Of a stretch of DNA of 64,000 nucleotides, positions 23,317 through 31,718 are shown piece after piece. Position numbers and translations under genes: made by a program. The stretch covers positions 202,367-266,366 of the forward strand of contig NZ_JAGQCE010000003.1 in assembly GCF_024345995.1 (NCBI RefSeq). The letters are read 5' to 3'. Within the stretch, counting starts at the first letter, position 1. Each line of letters opens with the position of its first letter. The notes under the pieces were generated by a model. The model had not been told where the DNA came from. It did not search any database and saw only the letters and a list, made by a program, of their open reading frames with translations. Origin of the DNA: Synechococcus sp. Cruz-7E5 (GTDB taxonomy: Bacteria; Cyanobacteriota; Cyanobacteriia; PCC-6307; Cyanobiaceae).

Positions 23317-24395
23317 CAGGCGGCCTCCGGCCAGGCCAGATGGCGCCGTGCCGCCTCGGTGGCCACCCGGCCCCTGGGGGTGCGTTGCAGGAATCCGAGC
23401 TGCAGCAGAAAGGGCTCCACCACTGTTTCCAGGGTGATCGGGTCTTCACCGAGACCGGCGGCCAGGGTGTCGAGGCCCACCGGGCCGCCGCCGTAGCCAC
23501 CGAGCAGCAGCTCCAGCAGGCGGCGATCGCTGGCATCGAGGCCAATGGAATCCACTCTGTGCAGGCTGAGGGCCTCGGCCACCAGTGCCGGGCCGATGCG
23601 CGCTTGACCCTGAACGCTGGCCACATCCCGCACCCGCCGCAGCAGCCGGTTGGCGATGCGAGGCGTGCCGCGGCAGCGACGGGCCACCTCCACAGCCGCC
23701 TCCGCCTCCAGCACCAGACCGATCAACCCGGCGGCCCGCTCGACGATCGCCCGCAGGTCGTCGACGGTGTAGAACTCCAGCCGCTGGATCAGCCCGAAGC
23801 GATCGCGCAGGGGTGAGCTGAGGGCTCCGGCCCGCGTGGTGGCACCCACCAGGGTGAAAGGGGCCAGCGGCACCGCCCGGGTGCGGGCCGTGGTTCCCTT
23901 GCCGACGGTGAGGTCAAGGCGGAAGTCCTCCATCGCGGGATAGAGCAGTTCCTCGGCCACGCGGTTGAGCCGGTGGATCTCATCGATGAACAGCAGCTCG
24001 TTCGGGCGCAGGTTCACCAGCAGACCGACGATGTCGCGCGGGCGCTCCAGGGCTGGCGCGCTGGTGATGCGACAGCGCACGCCCAGTTCCTCCGCCAGTA
24101 CCAGCGCCATGGTGGTCTTGCCGAGGCCGGGGGGGCCGTAGAGCAGCACATGGTCGAGGGCCTCCGCCCGCTGACGGGTGGCCTCCACGGCGATGCCCAG
24201 CACCTGCTTGAGCTCGCTCTGGCCGATGTAATCACTGAGGCGTCGCGGCCGCAGGCCGTCCTCCCGGTTGGGAAGGGGGGCCTCCTCTTCGGCCTCGAGC
24301 GGATCCCCGCTGCGGCTGGCATTCTGCTGGCGTGGATCCAGCAGACGCGGTGGCGGCTGGGCGCCGGATCCGGCTGCGGAGGAGACGATCGCCAT
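23316..24395 (-). CDS. ruvB: Holliday junction branch-migration ATPase
   Basis: RuvB is the hexameric AAA+ motor that drives branch migration with RuvA. Walker [10 protein letters not shown] (about residue 87), Walker B FIDEIHR, sensor 1 LVGATTRAG and the arginine-finger segment LRDRFG are all present, followed by the winged-helix domain with [18 protein letters not shown] non-conserved N-terminal tail of about 45 residues (rich in Pro, Glu and Ser) precedes [11 protein letters not shown], as in other cyanobacteria. It is first in a minus-strand run with the TPR protein and amidohydrolase, divergent from smpB. Confidence 0.96.
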   Translation of the reverse strand: MAIVSSAAGSGAQPPPRLLDPRQQNASRSGDPLEAEEEAPLPNREDGLRPRRLSDYIGQSELKQVLGIAVEATRQRAEALDHVLLYGPPGLGKTTMALVLAEELGVRCRITSAPALERPRDIVGLLVNLRPNELLFIDEIHRLNRVAEELLYPAMEDFRLDLTVGKGTTARTRAVPLAPFTLVGATTRAGALSSPLRDRFGLIQRLEFYTVDDLRAIVERAAGLIGLVLEAEAAVEVARRCRGTPRIANRLLRRVRDVASVQGQARIGPALVAEALSLHRVDSIGLDASDRRLLELLLGGYGGGPVGLDTLAAGLGEDPITLETVVEPFLLQLGFLQRTPRGRVATEAARRHLAWPEAA

Positions 24396-24454
24396 GGCCC
24401 TGAGAGTAGGCAGGCCAGGACGTGGATAGGGTCAGTTCAGCAGAGGGGAGGTCG

Positions 24455-24952
24455 ATGGCCAAAGGTGCGGGCAAGAAGGCGGCCAAGGCGGCACGGGATG
24501 CCGCCAACCGGCTGCTGGCCGACAACCGGTTCGCACGACATCAATACGAGATCCTCGAAACCCTGGAAACGGGCATCGAGCTGGTGGGCACCGAGGTGAA
24601 GTCGATCCGGGCGGGCAAGGCCAACCTGCGCGACGGCTTCGGCCTGATCCGCAACGGCGAACTGCAGCTGCACAACGTGCACATCTCCCCCCACAGCCAC
24701 GCGGGCGCCTACTTCAACCACGAACCTCTGCGCACCCGCAAGCTGCTGGCCCATCGCAAGGAGATCGACAAGCTGCGGGTGGCAGTCGACCAGAAAGGCC
24801 TCACCCTGGTGCCGCTGAATCTGCACCTCAAGGGCTCCTGGATCAAGCTGACCCTGGGGCTGGCCAAGGGCCGCAAGCTGCACGACAAGCGCCAGGATGA
24901 AAGACGCAAGGACGCAGACCGCGAGGTGCGTTCGGCCCTGGCGCGGATCTGA
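24455..24952 (+). CDS. smpB: SsrA (tmRNA)-binding protein
   Basis: SmpB delivers tmRNA to stalled ribosomes for trans-translation. The beta-barrel core shows [20 protein letters not shown] and [13 protein letters not shown], then [19 protein letters not shown], and the basic C-terminal tail ([19 protein letters not shown]) that enters the decoding centre. The ATG at 24455 is preferred: a Shine-Dalgarno-like GAGGGGAGG lies just before it, and the longer GTG start at 24422 adds unconserved residues. It is 165 residues, divergent from ruvB. No ssrA gene is visible in this window. Confidence 0.95.
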   Translation: MAKGAGKKAAKAARDAANRLLADNRFARHQYEILETLETGIELVGTEVKSIRAGKANLRDGFGLIRNGELQLHNVHISPHSHAGAYFNHEPLRTRKLLAHRKEIDKLRVAVDQKGLTLVPLNLHLKGSWIKLTLGLAKGRKLHDKRQDERRKDADREVRSALARI

Positions 24953-25017
24953 CCCCCACCCCGATCCGCCCGGCTTGCACGCCATACAGTCGCTTCGCTC
25001 CACCGCCTGCAGCTGAT

Positions 25018-26016
25018 ATGTCGGCATTGACGCGCTGCCTGCAGGAAGAGGCCGCAGCCATCGCCGCAACAGCCGGCCGGCTGGACAGCCACCAGGTGGA
25101 TGCGGCCCTCGTTCTGCTGGACCGCTGCGCCGACGAGCGCGCCAAACTGGTGATCACCGGGGTGGGTAAGAGCGGCATCGTGGCGCGCAAGATCGCCGCC
25201 ACCTTCTCCTCGATCGGGCTGATGGCCCTCTACCTCAACCCCCTCGACGCCCTGCACGGCGATCTGGGGGTGGTGGCCCCCCAGGACGTGGTGCTGCTGC
25301 TCTCCAACAGCGGCGAGACCCAGGAGCTGCTGGAGATCCTGCCCCACCTGCGCCGCCGCGGCACCGGCCGCATCGCCCTGGTGGGCCGGGTGGCCTCGAG
25401 TCTGGCCCGGGGCTGCGAAGTGGTGCTCGATGGCTCCGTCGACCGGGAAGTGTGCCCCCTCAACCTGGCGCCCACCGCCAGCACCGCCGTGGCGATGGCG
25501 ATCGGCGATGCCCTGGCGGCGGTGTGGATGGAGCGACGCGGCATCTCACCAGCGGATTTCGCCCTCAACCATCCTGCCGGTGCCCTGGGCAAGCAACTCA
25601 CCCTCACGGTGGGGGACCTGATGGTGCCGACCGCTCAGCTGCATCCCCTTGAAGAGGACGCCAGCCTCAGCGACGTGATCGCCAGGCTCACCGGCGATGG
25701 GGTGGGAGCCTGCTGGGTCAGCCGTGCCGACAACGAATCCCTGCTGGCCGGGCTGATCACCGATGGCGACCTGCGCCGGGCACTGGAGCATCATTCACCG
25801 GCCACTTGGGGGGAACTGCGGGCCACCGATCTGATGACCGTCGACCCGATCACCGTGGGGGCGGATCTGCTGGCGGTGCAGGCGCTTGAGCGGATGGAGC
25901 GCAATCGGCGCAAGCCGATCGGTGTGCTGCCTGTGCTGGCCGACGGGGGACCGATGCTGGGATTGCTGCGTCTGCACGACCTGGTTCAGGCGGGCCTGGC
26001 GCCGGGAGCAGTCTGA
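25018..26016 (+). CDS. kdsD: D-arabinose-5-phosphate isomerase (KpsF/GutQ family)
   Basis: Converts ribulose-5-phosphate to arabinose-5-phosphate, the first committed step to Kdo. An N-terminal SIS domain (VITGVGKSGIVARKIAATFSS, LSNSGETQELLEILP) is followed by two CBS domains (VGDLMVPTAQLHPLEED and ATDLMTVDPITVGADL), the standard layout, in 332 residues. In this genome the rest of the pathway is near: kdsB at 32 kb and kdsC/kdsA at 48 kb. A GutQ-like role cannot be excluded from sequence alone, but the context favours Kdo. Confidence 0.92.
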   Translation: MSALTRCLQEEAAAIAATAGRLDSHQVDAALVLLDRCADERAKLVITGVGKSGIVARKIAATFSSIGLMALYLNPLDALHGDLGVVAPQDVVLLLSNSGETQELLEILPHLRRRGTGRIALVGRVASSLARGCEVVLDGSVDREVCPLNLAPTASTAVAMAIGDALAAVWMERRGISPADFALNHPAGALGKQLTLTVGDLMVPTAQLHPLEEDASLSDVIARLTGDGVGACWVSRADNESLLAGLITDGDLRRALEHHSPATWGELRATDLMTVDPITVGADLLAVQALERMERNRRKPIGVLPVLADGGPMLGLLRLHDLVQAGLAPGAV

Positions 26017-26265
26017 GCGAAGACATCGAAAGCGTTCGATGAGTGAGCTTTCGTTTCGCGGGATTCAGGATCATTCCCCCAGCGGCCCCAACCTCGCAGC
26101 CGCAACGCAGATGACCCTGCAATGAATCGCGCTGCGGCTTCTGGAGCTTGAGCAGATGTCATGCCGGACGAGATCAGCGATCGGGGTGAAGCAACACACC
26201 CGCGCATGCCTGCAGCGGGCCTGTTCTCCATCCTGGCGGTGTGCAGACAACTGGAAGCCTGAGTC

Positions 26266-26622
26266 TCAGCTGACCTCCTCCACCACCATCCAGAGCGTCT
26301 GATGGGCGTCGACTGTGACCAGCATCTCCAGATGTTCGGACGTCAGCACCCGCGCCTCACTCAAACGCCCATCCAGCGAAAGCTGTGAGAGCCGCTGCAT
26401 GCACCAGTCCCGCACCTCTGTGAGCTGAAGCGTGCGGGTGACCCCTGCAGACTGAGCCTGGGTTGCGTGGACCTCACCGGGGAGCCCACCTGGTTCAAGC
26501 GGTTCAATCATTCCTCTGAGTTCTCTGAATCGGTTCTCGCCAATGCTGATCGTGATCAGGTGTTGACCTTGTGCAATGAGAACAGGCGGGGGTGATTTTC
26601 CCAACGGCTTTGGTTGATCCAT
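26266..26622 (-). CDS. Small helical protein, paralogue of the gene at 54902-55126
   Basis: A 118-residue protein of unknown function. The last ~50 residues (LTEVRDWCMQRLSQLSLDGR, then EHLEMLVTVDAHQTLWMVVE) align without gaps to the 74-residue protein at 54902-55126. The first ~65 residues (ISIGENRFRELRGMIEPLEP and flanks) are unique to this copy. No signal peptide or membrane segment is seen. It is divergent from the first ferritin gene, with about 125 bases between the starts, so it sits at the edge of the iron island. The conserved part looks like two helices ending in a beta strand. Confidence 0.7.
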   Translation of the reverse strand: MDQPKPLGKSPPPVLIAQGQHLITISIGENRFRELRGMIEPLEPGGLPGEVHATQAQSAGVTRTLQLTEVRDWCMQRLSQLSLDGRLSEARVLTSEHLEMLVTVDAHQTLWMVVEEVS

Positions 26623-26722
26623 CTCTCGCCAGGAGCCACTCGCAAGGAACCCAGCCGTGCATCATTTGCTACGCGAAGGTGCAATGACCTGTCTTGCGGG
26701 CAGCAGCGGGCACTTCTAAAGA

Positions 26723-26745
26723 CTATTGAGCGACCTGCTCAGTAG
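26723..26745. promoter_or_regulatory. Inverted repeat just upstream of the first ferritin (possible operator)
   Basis: CTATTGAGC and GCTCAGTAG form a 9-bp inverted repeat with one mismatch around a 5-base centre, ending two bases before the ferritin ATG. Its place, in the space where a ribosome-binding site would sit, suggests an operator or an RNA hairpin controlling translation. No protein is known to bind it; the local Crp-family regulator is one candidate. Confidence 0.4.
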
Positions 26746-26747
26746 CC

Positions 26748-27275
26748 ATGAAGGAACTCACCAAGGCGATCAACGCGCATCTGGCCGCAGAGTTCCAGGC
26801 CAGCCATGCCTACCTCGCCATGTCCATCTGGCTGCGCGAAAAGGATCTTGCGGGCTTCTCGCAGTACATGCTCGAAAAAAGCAACGAGGAGAGAAACCAT
26901 GCCGCCCGCATGATTGCCTACCTGGTTGACTGTGACGAAGCGGTCGAGCTTCCCACCATCGAGGCACCAGAGCGTTCCTGGCCCACAGTTCAGCAGCTGT
27001 TCGACCATGTTTTCGAGATGGAGAAGCAGGTGACCGCCTCCATCAATCGCCTCTACACACTGGCGGAGACAGCAGGGGAGCGCAGTGCCTCAGCGATGCT
27101 CGACTGGTTCGTGAACGAGCAGATCCAGGAAGAGGCCGAGGCACGCTTCGTTCTGCAGCGTCTGCGCCTGGCCGGTGACAACTCAGCAGCCCTGTTGCTG
27201 CTGGATCAGCAGTTTCTGGAAGGGTCTGCACTGGCCCATGTCAAGGCCAGCATGAAGATGTACAGCGCCTCCTGA
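26748..27275 (+). CDS. Ferritin (first copy)
   Basis: A 24-mer iron-storage cage subunit that oxidises Fe(II) at a diiron centre. The four-helix bundle shows ferroxidase ligands in the first helix (EFQASHAYLAMSIWL), the ExxH pair in EERNHAARMIAY, and further acids in EMEKQVTASINRLY and EQIQEEAEA. It is 175 residues, as in bacterial ferritins, and has no heme-binding Met like bacterioferritin. It stands upstream of feoB on the same strand with a 58-base gap and differs clearly from the second ferritin at 30235-30816. Confidence 0.94.
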   Translation: MKELTKAINAHLAAEFQASHAYLAMSIWLREKDLAGFSQYMLEKSNEERNHAARMIAYLVDCDEAVELPTIEAPERSWPTVQQLFDHVFEMEKQVTASINRLYTLAETAGERSASAMLDWFVNEQIQEEAEARFVLQRLRLAGDNSAALLLLDQQFLEGSALAHVKASMKMYSAS

Positions 27276-27336
27276 AGTCAGCATGGGGGAAGAAAAGTTC
27301 GCGCCTGACACCTCAAGCCATCAGTAAGGAGGAGTG

Positions 27337-29262
27337 ATGCCACGACCAGTTGATCAAGACTGCGGCGGTGAACAAGCAGCAGGGGTGATCTGGGGTCGTC
27401 GCAGACGCCGCCGATGGAACACGCCTCCGGGCTGCCATGGAGCACCGACGTCGACAGGAACAGGGGACGGAGCGGTCACGGTGGCTCTGCTCGGCATGCC
27501 CAATACCGGTAAATCGACGCTGTTCAACCGCCTGAGCGGGGGTCAGGCGCAGGTTGCCAACTGGCCAGGCCTCACGATGGAGCTGTTGCGGGGCGCCATG
27601 CCTCAGGGCCGCCATGGCCAGCGCTACACGCTGGTGGACCTGCCCGGCATTCACGACCTTTCCGGAAGCAGCGAGGACGAGGCGATCGTTCAGCGCTTCA
27701 TGCGCCACACACCGCCCGATCTGATCCTGCTTGTGCTCAATGCCAGCCAGCTCACCAGCCAGCTGCGCCTGGCCCTCCAGATCAGACAGCTGCGGATCCC
27801 GATGGTGGTGGTTCTGAACATGAGCGACGAGGCACACCGCTTCGGGATCAAGGTGGATCACCAGAGACTGGCCACCGATCTCGGTTTGCCGGTGCGGGCG
27901 ATCAGCGCCAAGCGCAATGAGGACATCCACGACCTGATTGAGACGATCCACCAGGTTGGTCAGCAACAGAGCAATCCTGAGGCGGAGGCAGCCGACATCG
28001 ACCTTGATGCCGAGCTTGAGCGTCTGGTGGCGGCGAGTGTGCAGCTGCCGGAGCGCTTCGGCAATCGCCGCACCCGTCTTGCCGATCGCCTTCTGTTGAA
28101 CCCCCTGGTGGGGGTCGTCCTGTTTCTCGGGATCGTGCTGGCCATGTTCCAGCTGCTTTATGTCCTCGGGGCTCCACTCCAGGACACGCTCGGAAGTCTG
28201 TTCGACTGGATCCAGACCACGCTGCTGCAGCCCGGACTGGCAGCGATCGGTGCCCCTGAGTTTTTTCGCGGCTTTCTTGTCGATGGGGTATGGCTGGGGG
28301 TGAGCACGGTGGCCACATTCCTGCCGATCATCTTTATTTTCTATCTTCTGATGGCCGTCGTCGAGGACTCCGGGTACTTGCCTCGAGCAGCCTTCTTGAT
28401 GGATGGCCTGATGCGCTGGCTTGGCCTCGATGGGCGCGGCTTTGTACTGCAGGTGATGGGCTTCGGCTGCAACGTGCCTTCCATCATGGGCACCCGCGTC
28501 ATCAGGGATCGTGGCATGCGGCTGTTGGCGATGCTCTGCATTCCATTTGCGCTCTGTCAGGCTCGCCTCACGGTATATCTGTTCATGGCTGCCGTGTTCT
28601 TCCCGAAGCCCTGGTGGGCTCCAGGGCTCGTGATCTTCGGTTTTTACGTGCTGAGTTTTGTCGCGGTGATCATCACTGGCTTGGTCTTCAAGCGAGTTTT
28701 TCCGAGCCGCGAAGCCTTCATTCTGGAACTTCCGCCCTATCGCGCACCAAGCGTGACCACGATCTTTCGGCGCGCCTGGTCGGCCATGCTGAACTTTCTT
28801 GTAACCACAAGGGTCTTCATTGTGGTCGGGGCTGCCGTGATCTGGTTGCTCACCAATCTGCCGCCAGGTGCGGTGCAGGGATCCGGACAGACCATCGCCG
28901 ACGCCATCGGCAACCTGTTTCAGCCGATTCTGGGACCGATCGGCATGAGCCCAGCGCTTACGGTGTCATTATTTTTCGGATTCATTGCCAAGGAGATCCT
29001 GCTGGGAGCCATGGCCGTGATCTACAAGTCCAGCGAAACGGATCTCGGCGGCGTGATCCAAAGCGCGATCTCCCCATTGCAGGCCCTCAGCTTCATGACG
29101 TTTGTTCTTCTCTACACCCCCTGCCTGGGGACCGTCGCGGCCCAACTGCAGGAATCCAAGTCCCGCAGGTTCACCTTGCTCTCATTGGCCTGGTCGCTTG
29201 GCCTGGCATGGTTGATGGCCCTGGTGGTGTATCAAGGAGGCAAGTTGTTGATCGGAGCTTGA
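27337..29262 (+). CDS. feoB: Ferrous iron transport protein B
   Basis: GTPase-coupled Fe(II) permease of the inner membrane. The G-domain motifs are complete: G1 GMPNTGKST, G2 NWPGLTME, G3 DLPGIHDL, G4 NMSD, G5 SAK. Membrane gate motifs GFGCNVPSIMGTR and GFIAKEILLGAM follow, with about eight membrane spans. ATG at 27337 has a strong AAGGAGG sequence a few bases upstream. It adds an unusual ~45-residue N-terminal stretch with two Cys and RRRRRRW before the G domain. The protein lacks the long C-terminal part of the E. coli type (~640 vs ~770 residues). feoA lies convergent right behind it. Confidence 0.95.
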   Translation: MPRPVDQDCGGEQAAGVIWGRRRRRRWNTPPGCHGAPTSTGTGDGAVTVALLGMPNTGKSTLFNRLSGGQAQVANWPGLTMELLRGAMPQGRHGQRYTLVDLPGIHDLSGSSEDEAIVQRFMRHTPPDLILLVLNASQLTSQLRLALQIRQLRIPMVVVLNMSDEAHRFGIKVDHQRLATDLGLPVRAISAKRNEDIHDLIETIHQVGQQQSNPEAEAADIDLDAELERLVAASVQLPERFGNRRTRLADRLLLNPLVGVVLFLGIVLAMFQLLYVLGAPLQDTLGSLFDWIQTTLLQPGLAAIGAPEFFRGFLVDGVWLGVSTVATFLPIIFIFYLLMAVVEDSGYLPRAAFLMDGLMRWLGLDGRGFVLQVMGFGCNVPSIMGTRVIRDRGMRLLAMLCIPFALCQARLTVYLFMAAVFFPKPWWAPGLVIFGFYVLSFVAVIITGLVFKRVFPSREAFILELPPYRAPSVTTIFRRAWSAMLNFLVTTRVFIVVGAAVIWLLTNLPPGAVQGSGQTIADAIGNLFQPILGPIGMSPALTVSLFFGFIAKEILLGAMAVIYKSSETDLGGVIQSAISPLQALSFMTFVLLYTPCLGTVAAQLQESKSRRFTLLSLAWSLGLAWLMALVVYQGGKLLIGA

Positions 29263-29300
29263 TCGCTGATCTGAAATGAACCAAAGGCTTGTCCTGTGAG

Positions 29301-29528
29301 TCATTGATCAACGCTGACCTGCACATGAGCGGCATCTTCATGACGGATCATAAACTCCAGAATGCCGCAGGCCACATGGAGGATTCCGCCTGGCTTGCCA
29401 CGCCTGAGCACCTCAATCTGCACTCCAGGCCTGATACCCATCGACAGAAGTCGGCTCTCCAAGACAGAGTTGGACGTGAGGGATTCGACCCTGACCCTCG
29501 CACCTTCCCTGGCTGCATTGAGTGGCAT
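29301..29528 (-). CDS. feoA: Ferrous iron transport protein A
   Basis: FeoA is a small SH3-like cytoplasmic partner of FeoB. The 75-residue product shows ESLTSNSVLESRLLSMGIRP, GVQIEVLRRGKPGG and the final strand LEFMIRHEDAAHVQV, all typical. It is on the opposite strand to feoB, tail to tail with about 40 bases between stops, so it is not cotranscribed with feoB as in most bacteria and must have its own promoter upstream of 29528. Confidence 0.88.
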   Translation of the reverse strand: MPLNAAREGARVRVESLTSNSVLESRLLSMGIRPGVQIEVLRRGKPGGILHVACGILEFMIRHEDAAHVQVSVDQ

Positions 29529-29753
29529 GCCCTGATGCTCCTTGACTTGATTCAGCGTATCGCAAAGATGGCAGAAATGAACACTCGCTTACATCAATGA
29601 TGCAGAAGCCTCCAGGAGCGACTGACTCAGATGCTCCTTCCCGACAATCTTCAGGCTCCACTGCTGCCGAAACAATCATGAACCCGTTCTGCGCGAGCGA
29701 AACACCACCGCGGGCCAACCGAAGGCCGGAGCCGTCTCAATAACAGTTCTGCT

Positions 29754-29811
29754 GTTGAGAATCACTTGCAAAAGGGAGGCGCTGTCGTCTACGTTGCAAG
29801 TCGTTCTCAAC
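29754..29811. promoter_or_regulatory. Large inverted repeat with Fur-box-like halves
   Basis: Arms 29754-29771 (GTTGAGAATCACTTGCAA) and 29794-29811 (TTGCAAGTCGTTCTCAAC) are inverted copies with two mismatches, separated by 22 bases. Each arm holds one half like the Fur-type half-site TTGAGAA/TTCTCAA and one half (CTTGCAA/TTGCAAG) that departs from it. It lies between feoA (start 29528, leftward) and the gene at 29830 (rightward), a sensible place for iron-responsive control. It could also fold as an mRNA hairpin. Confidence 0.45.
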
Positions 29812-29829
29812 AAGAGCCTCGCGCTCCCG

Positions 29830-30228
29830 ATGAACCACCGATCCCTCCCCGAGAATCCAACCGCCGCAGCGAGCTTGCAGAGCAATCAGCCGATTCCATC
29901 CCCATCCCCCGATCCGGGCGCTGCCGCACCCCTGACCGCCAGGACCATCAAACCGATGGCCACCACGATCACGAGCTCCAACTCCGTGATCGGCAGCCTT
30001 TGCCGCGAGGTGGATGTGATCCGTCATCGCTGCAGCCACATTCTCGAAGCGATGAGCCGATGTCAGAACAGCTCCCTCTACTGCAGGCTCAGCAAGGAAC
30101 TGCGGCGGCTTCAGGGGCGGCGGCTCGAACTGCTGGAAACAGCAAGAACATGGAAGCGGCGCGGTGTCCAGGATCCACTGTCGATCGCTTTTCTGATTGA
30201 GATCAGCAGCCGTCCCCTGCCATCCTGA
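29830..30228 (+). CDS. Unrecognised protein between feoA and the second ferritin
   Basis: I do not recognise this gene. From ATG 29830 it codes about 132 residues: a Pro/Ser/Ala-rich linker of ~40 residues, then a basic helical segment with a regular heptad look (SLCREVDVIRHRCSHILEAM, SKELRRLQGRRLELLETART) and a short end (DPLSIAFLIEISSRPLP). The helical part suggests a small alpha-hairpin or coiled coil; there are three Cys near the helices. A start at 29956 (MATTITSSNS) would keep only this part. It converges on the second ferritin with 6 bases between stops. A role in iron handling is inferred from position only. Confidence 0.5.
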   Translation: MNHRSLPENPTAAASLQSNQPIPSPSPDPGAAAPLTARTIKPMATTITSSNSVIGSLCREVDVIRHRCSHILEAMSRCQNSSLYCRLSKELRRLQGRRLELLETARTWKRRGVQDPLSIAFLIEISSRPLPS

Positions 30229-30234
30229 TCTAAA

Positions 30235-30816
30235 TCAAATCAGCTTTGCGGGATCATGTTTTCCTTCGCTCAGTTCACCGTCAATGATCAGCATGGCAGC
30301 CGGCTGGTTCTGGGCAAAACGCACCCGGCCCAACAGATGGGCAAACTCGTTTTCGGATTCAACCTGACTGTCGATGATCGGATCAAGGAAAACAGTGGTG
30401 CGAAGATCTGAGGCACGCTCTGCCATCAGATAGATCTGCTGCAGTGAACTGGTCACGTCGGCCTCCATCAGGAAGGAAGCTGCCAGAATCTCTTCGGCTG
30501 AAGACCAGGACTGGCGTGGAGCCGATACCTCATCCAGTACCACGGTCTGGCCGCGGGCAATCAGGTAGTCAGCAAACTTGGCAGCATGTTCCTGCTCATT
30601 GCGTCCCTCGTCCTTGAAGAATTGGGAGAATCCACGCAGCTCCCGCTCAGCGAACCAGATCGCCATGGCGAAATAGGCAGCGCTGGCGTTGCGCTCCATG
30701 GCGAGGTGTTGCTGCAGCACCTCGATGAGGCCAGCCTCCATGGGTTGCGCCATGGCGCGTCCCGCTGGGCCTGTGGCAACAGTGAGGGAATCAGTACTGG
30801 AGGACGCTGACATCAA
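30235..30816 (-). CDS. Ferritin (second copy)
   Basis: A second ferritin-like iron-storage subunit. The helices keep ferroxidase-type ligands: MERNASAAYFAMAIWF, ExxH in NEQEHAAKFADYL, EADVTSSLQQIY and ESENEFAHLLGR. It has 193 residues including an N-terminal ~20-residue extension (Ser/Thr/Ala-rich) not seen in the first copy; ATG at 30816 is followed by a second ATG, so the start is uncertain by one codon, and MAQPMEAGL further in is an alternative. Sequence identity with the first ferritin is low by eye, so this is an old duplication or separate acquisition. Confidence 0.9.
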   Translation of the reverse strand: MMSASSSTDSLTVATGPAGRAMAQPMEAGLIEVLQQHLAMERNASAAYFAMAIWFAERELRGFSQFFKDEGRNEQEHAAKFADYLIARGQTVVLDEVSAPRQSWSSAEEILAASFLMEADVTSSLQQIYLMAERASDLRTTVFLDPIIDSQVESENEFAHLLGRVRFAQNQPAAMLIIDGELSEGKHDPAKLI

Positions 30817-30885
30817 ACCAGGTTGAGCAGGGGTTGACGAGAGAGCCAGGCCAGGTGCATCCGCATCAGACCCGGGTAACCAAAT

Positions 30886-30901
30886 TTACAGGCATTTGTA
30901 A
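30886..30901. promoter_or_regulatory. TTACA-N6-TGTAA palindrome upstream of the second ferritin
   Basis: A 5-bp inverted repeat with a 6-base centre, the same geometry as Crp/Fnr-family operators (TGTGA-N6-TCACA), set 70 bases before the ferritin start and 176 bases past the end of the Crp-family gene. The AT-rich setting fits a promoter. Binding by the neighbouring regulator is a guess. Confidence 0.4.
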
Positions 30902-31076
30902 TCGCTGAGGATCCTTCCTCCATGTGCGATTTCGACCTGAGTGGGCGCTGGGCCAATGCGGCTCGCCGGCCCAGTACCCCCACGGCCCAACAGACCGGCC
31001 CTGAAGACAGGGTGCAAACAGAGGCTGCGCTCACGCAGGCAAGCTGTCCGATGCCGCTCTGGTCGGTACTGAGAGT

Positions 31077-31718
31077 TCACCAGCGAGGCCAGGGAGTTAT
31101 GGCGCCTTCCATCAGACGTGTTGAGAGCAGGAACGTGCCGTCAGGCTCGATCACCTGCAGATCGTCATGCTGCCTCAGCAGGTTGAGCTGGCGAGTCACG
31201 GTCGATCGGGTGGCTCCGATCAGTTCGGCCAGGCGCGCGTGGCCCAGGGCTATGGGAAGGAGGTAGCCATCCCCGCGCCGGATTCCGAAACGGCTTACCA
31301 GCAACTGCAGCAGGGCGACAAGCCGGGCCTCCGCTCCCACCGGATGGCGCACCAGATGCAGGTCGAGCAGCCAATGCTCCACCAAATCCTGTGCCAACGG
31401 ACAATGATCGGCGTAATGAAGCTCCAGGACGCTGTCAGTCAGAGCCTCCAGCAGACAACTGATGCCCTCGGGCAACCGCAACCAGCTGGCCCCGGGAGTT
31501 CCGCAGAAAGCGAGGGTGATGTCAGGAAAGCTGTCCCCAAAAGACACAGACAGTCGGGCCACACCCCACTGGAAGACAAGACGCACGTAGCGGCGATGAT
31601 CCGATGCTGGGGCCAGCAGGCAGGTCTTTCCCACCGAGAGCCGCAAATGCCGATCTGGTTCCAGATGTCCCGTTATCCCCGGTGCTCTGGTTGCATTGTG
31701 TGTGCTCACTGGCCACAA
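31077..31718 (-). CDS. Crp/Fnr-family transcriptional regulator
   Basis: A 213-residue regulator. The C-terminal winged helix is clear: PIALGHARLAELIGATRSTVTRQLNLLRQ (residues ~160-190) is the recognition helix-turn-helix of the family. The N-terminal beta-roll is divergent, with no usual cyclic-nucleotide pocket motif and no Fnr-type Cys cluster, so the signal is unknown. GTG at 31718 is used; the first ~20 residues are poorly conserved in appearance. It is upstream of the second ferritin on the same strand, with 260 bases between, and is the only DNA-binding regulator in the iron island. Confidence 0.85.
   Translation of the reverse strand: MWPVSTHNATRAPGITGHLEPDRHLRLSVGKTCLLAPASDHRRYVRLVFQWGVARLSVSFGDSFPDITLAFCGTPGASWLRLPEGISCLLEALTDSVLELHYADHCPLAQDLVEHWLLDLHLVRHPVGAEARLVALLQLLVSRFGIRRGDGYLLPIALGHARLAELIGATRSTVTRQLNLLRQHDDLQVIEPDGTFLLSTRLMEGAITPWPRW

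Noticed and set aside
25986..26231. 81-codon minus-strand frame in the gap after kdsD
   Set aside because: Overlaps the end of kdsD and shows no conserved or structured pattern.
28290..29279. 329-codon plus-strand open frame inside feoB
   Set aside because: Different frame of the same strand; feoB gate motifs are in the other frame and the shadow has no membrane or enzyme pattern.
29413..29718. Minus-strand frame overlapping feoA
   Set aside because: It overlaps the feoA start in another frame and reads as random; feoA is well supported.
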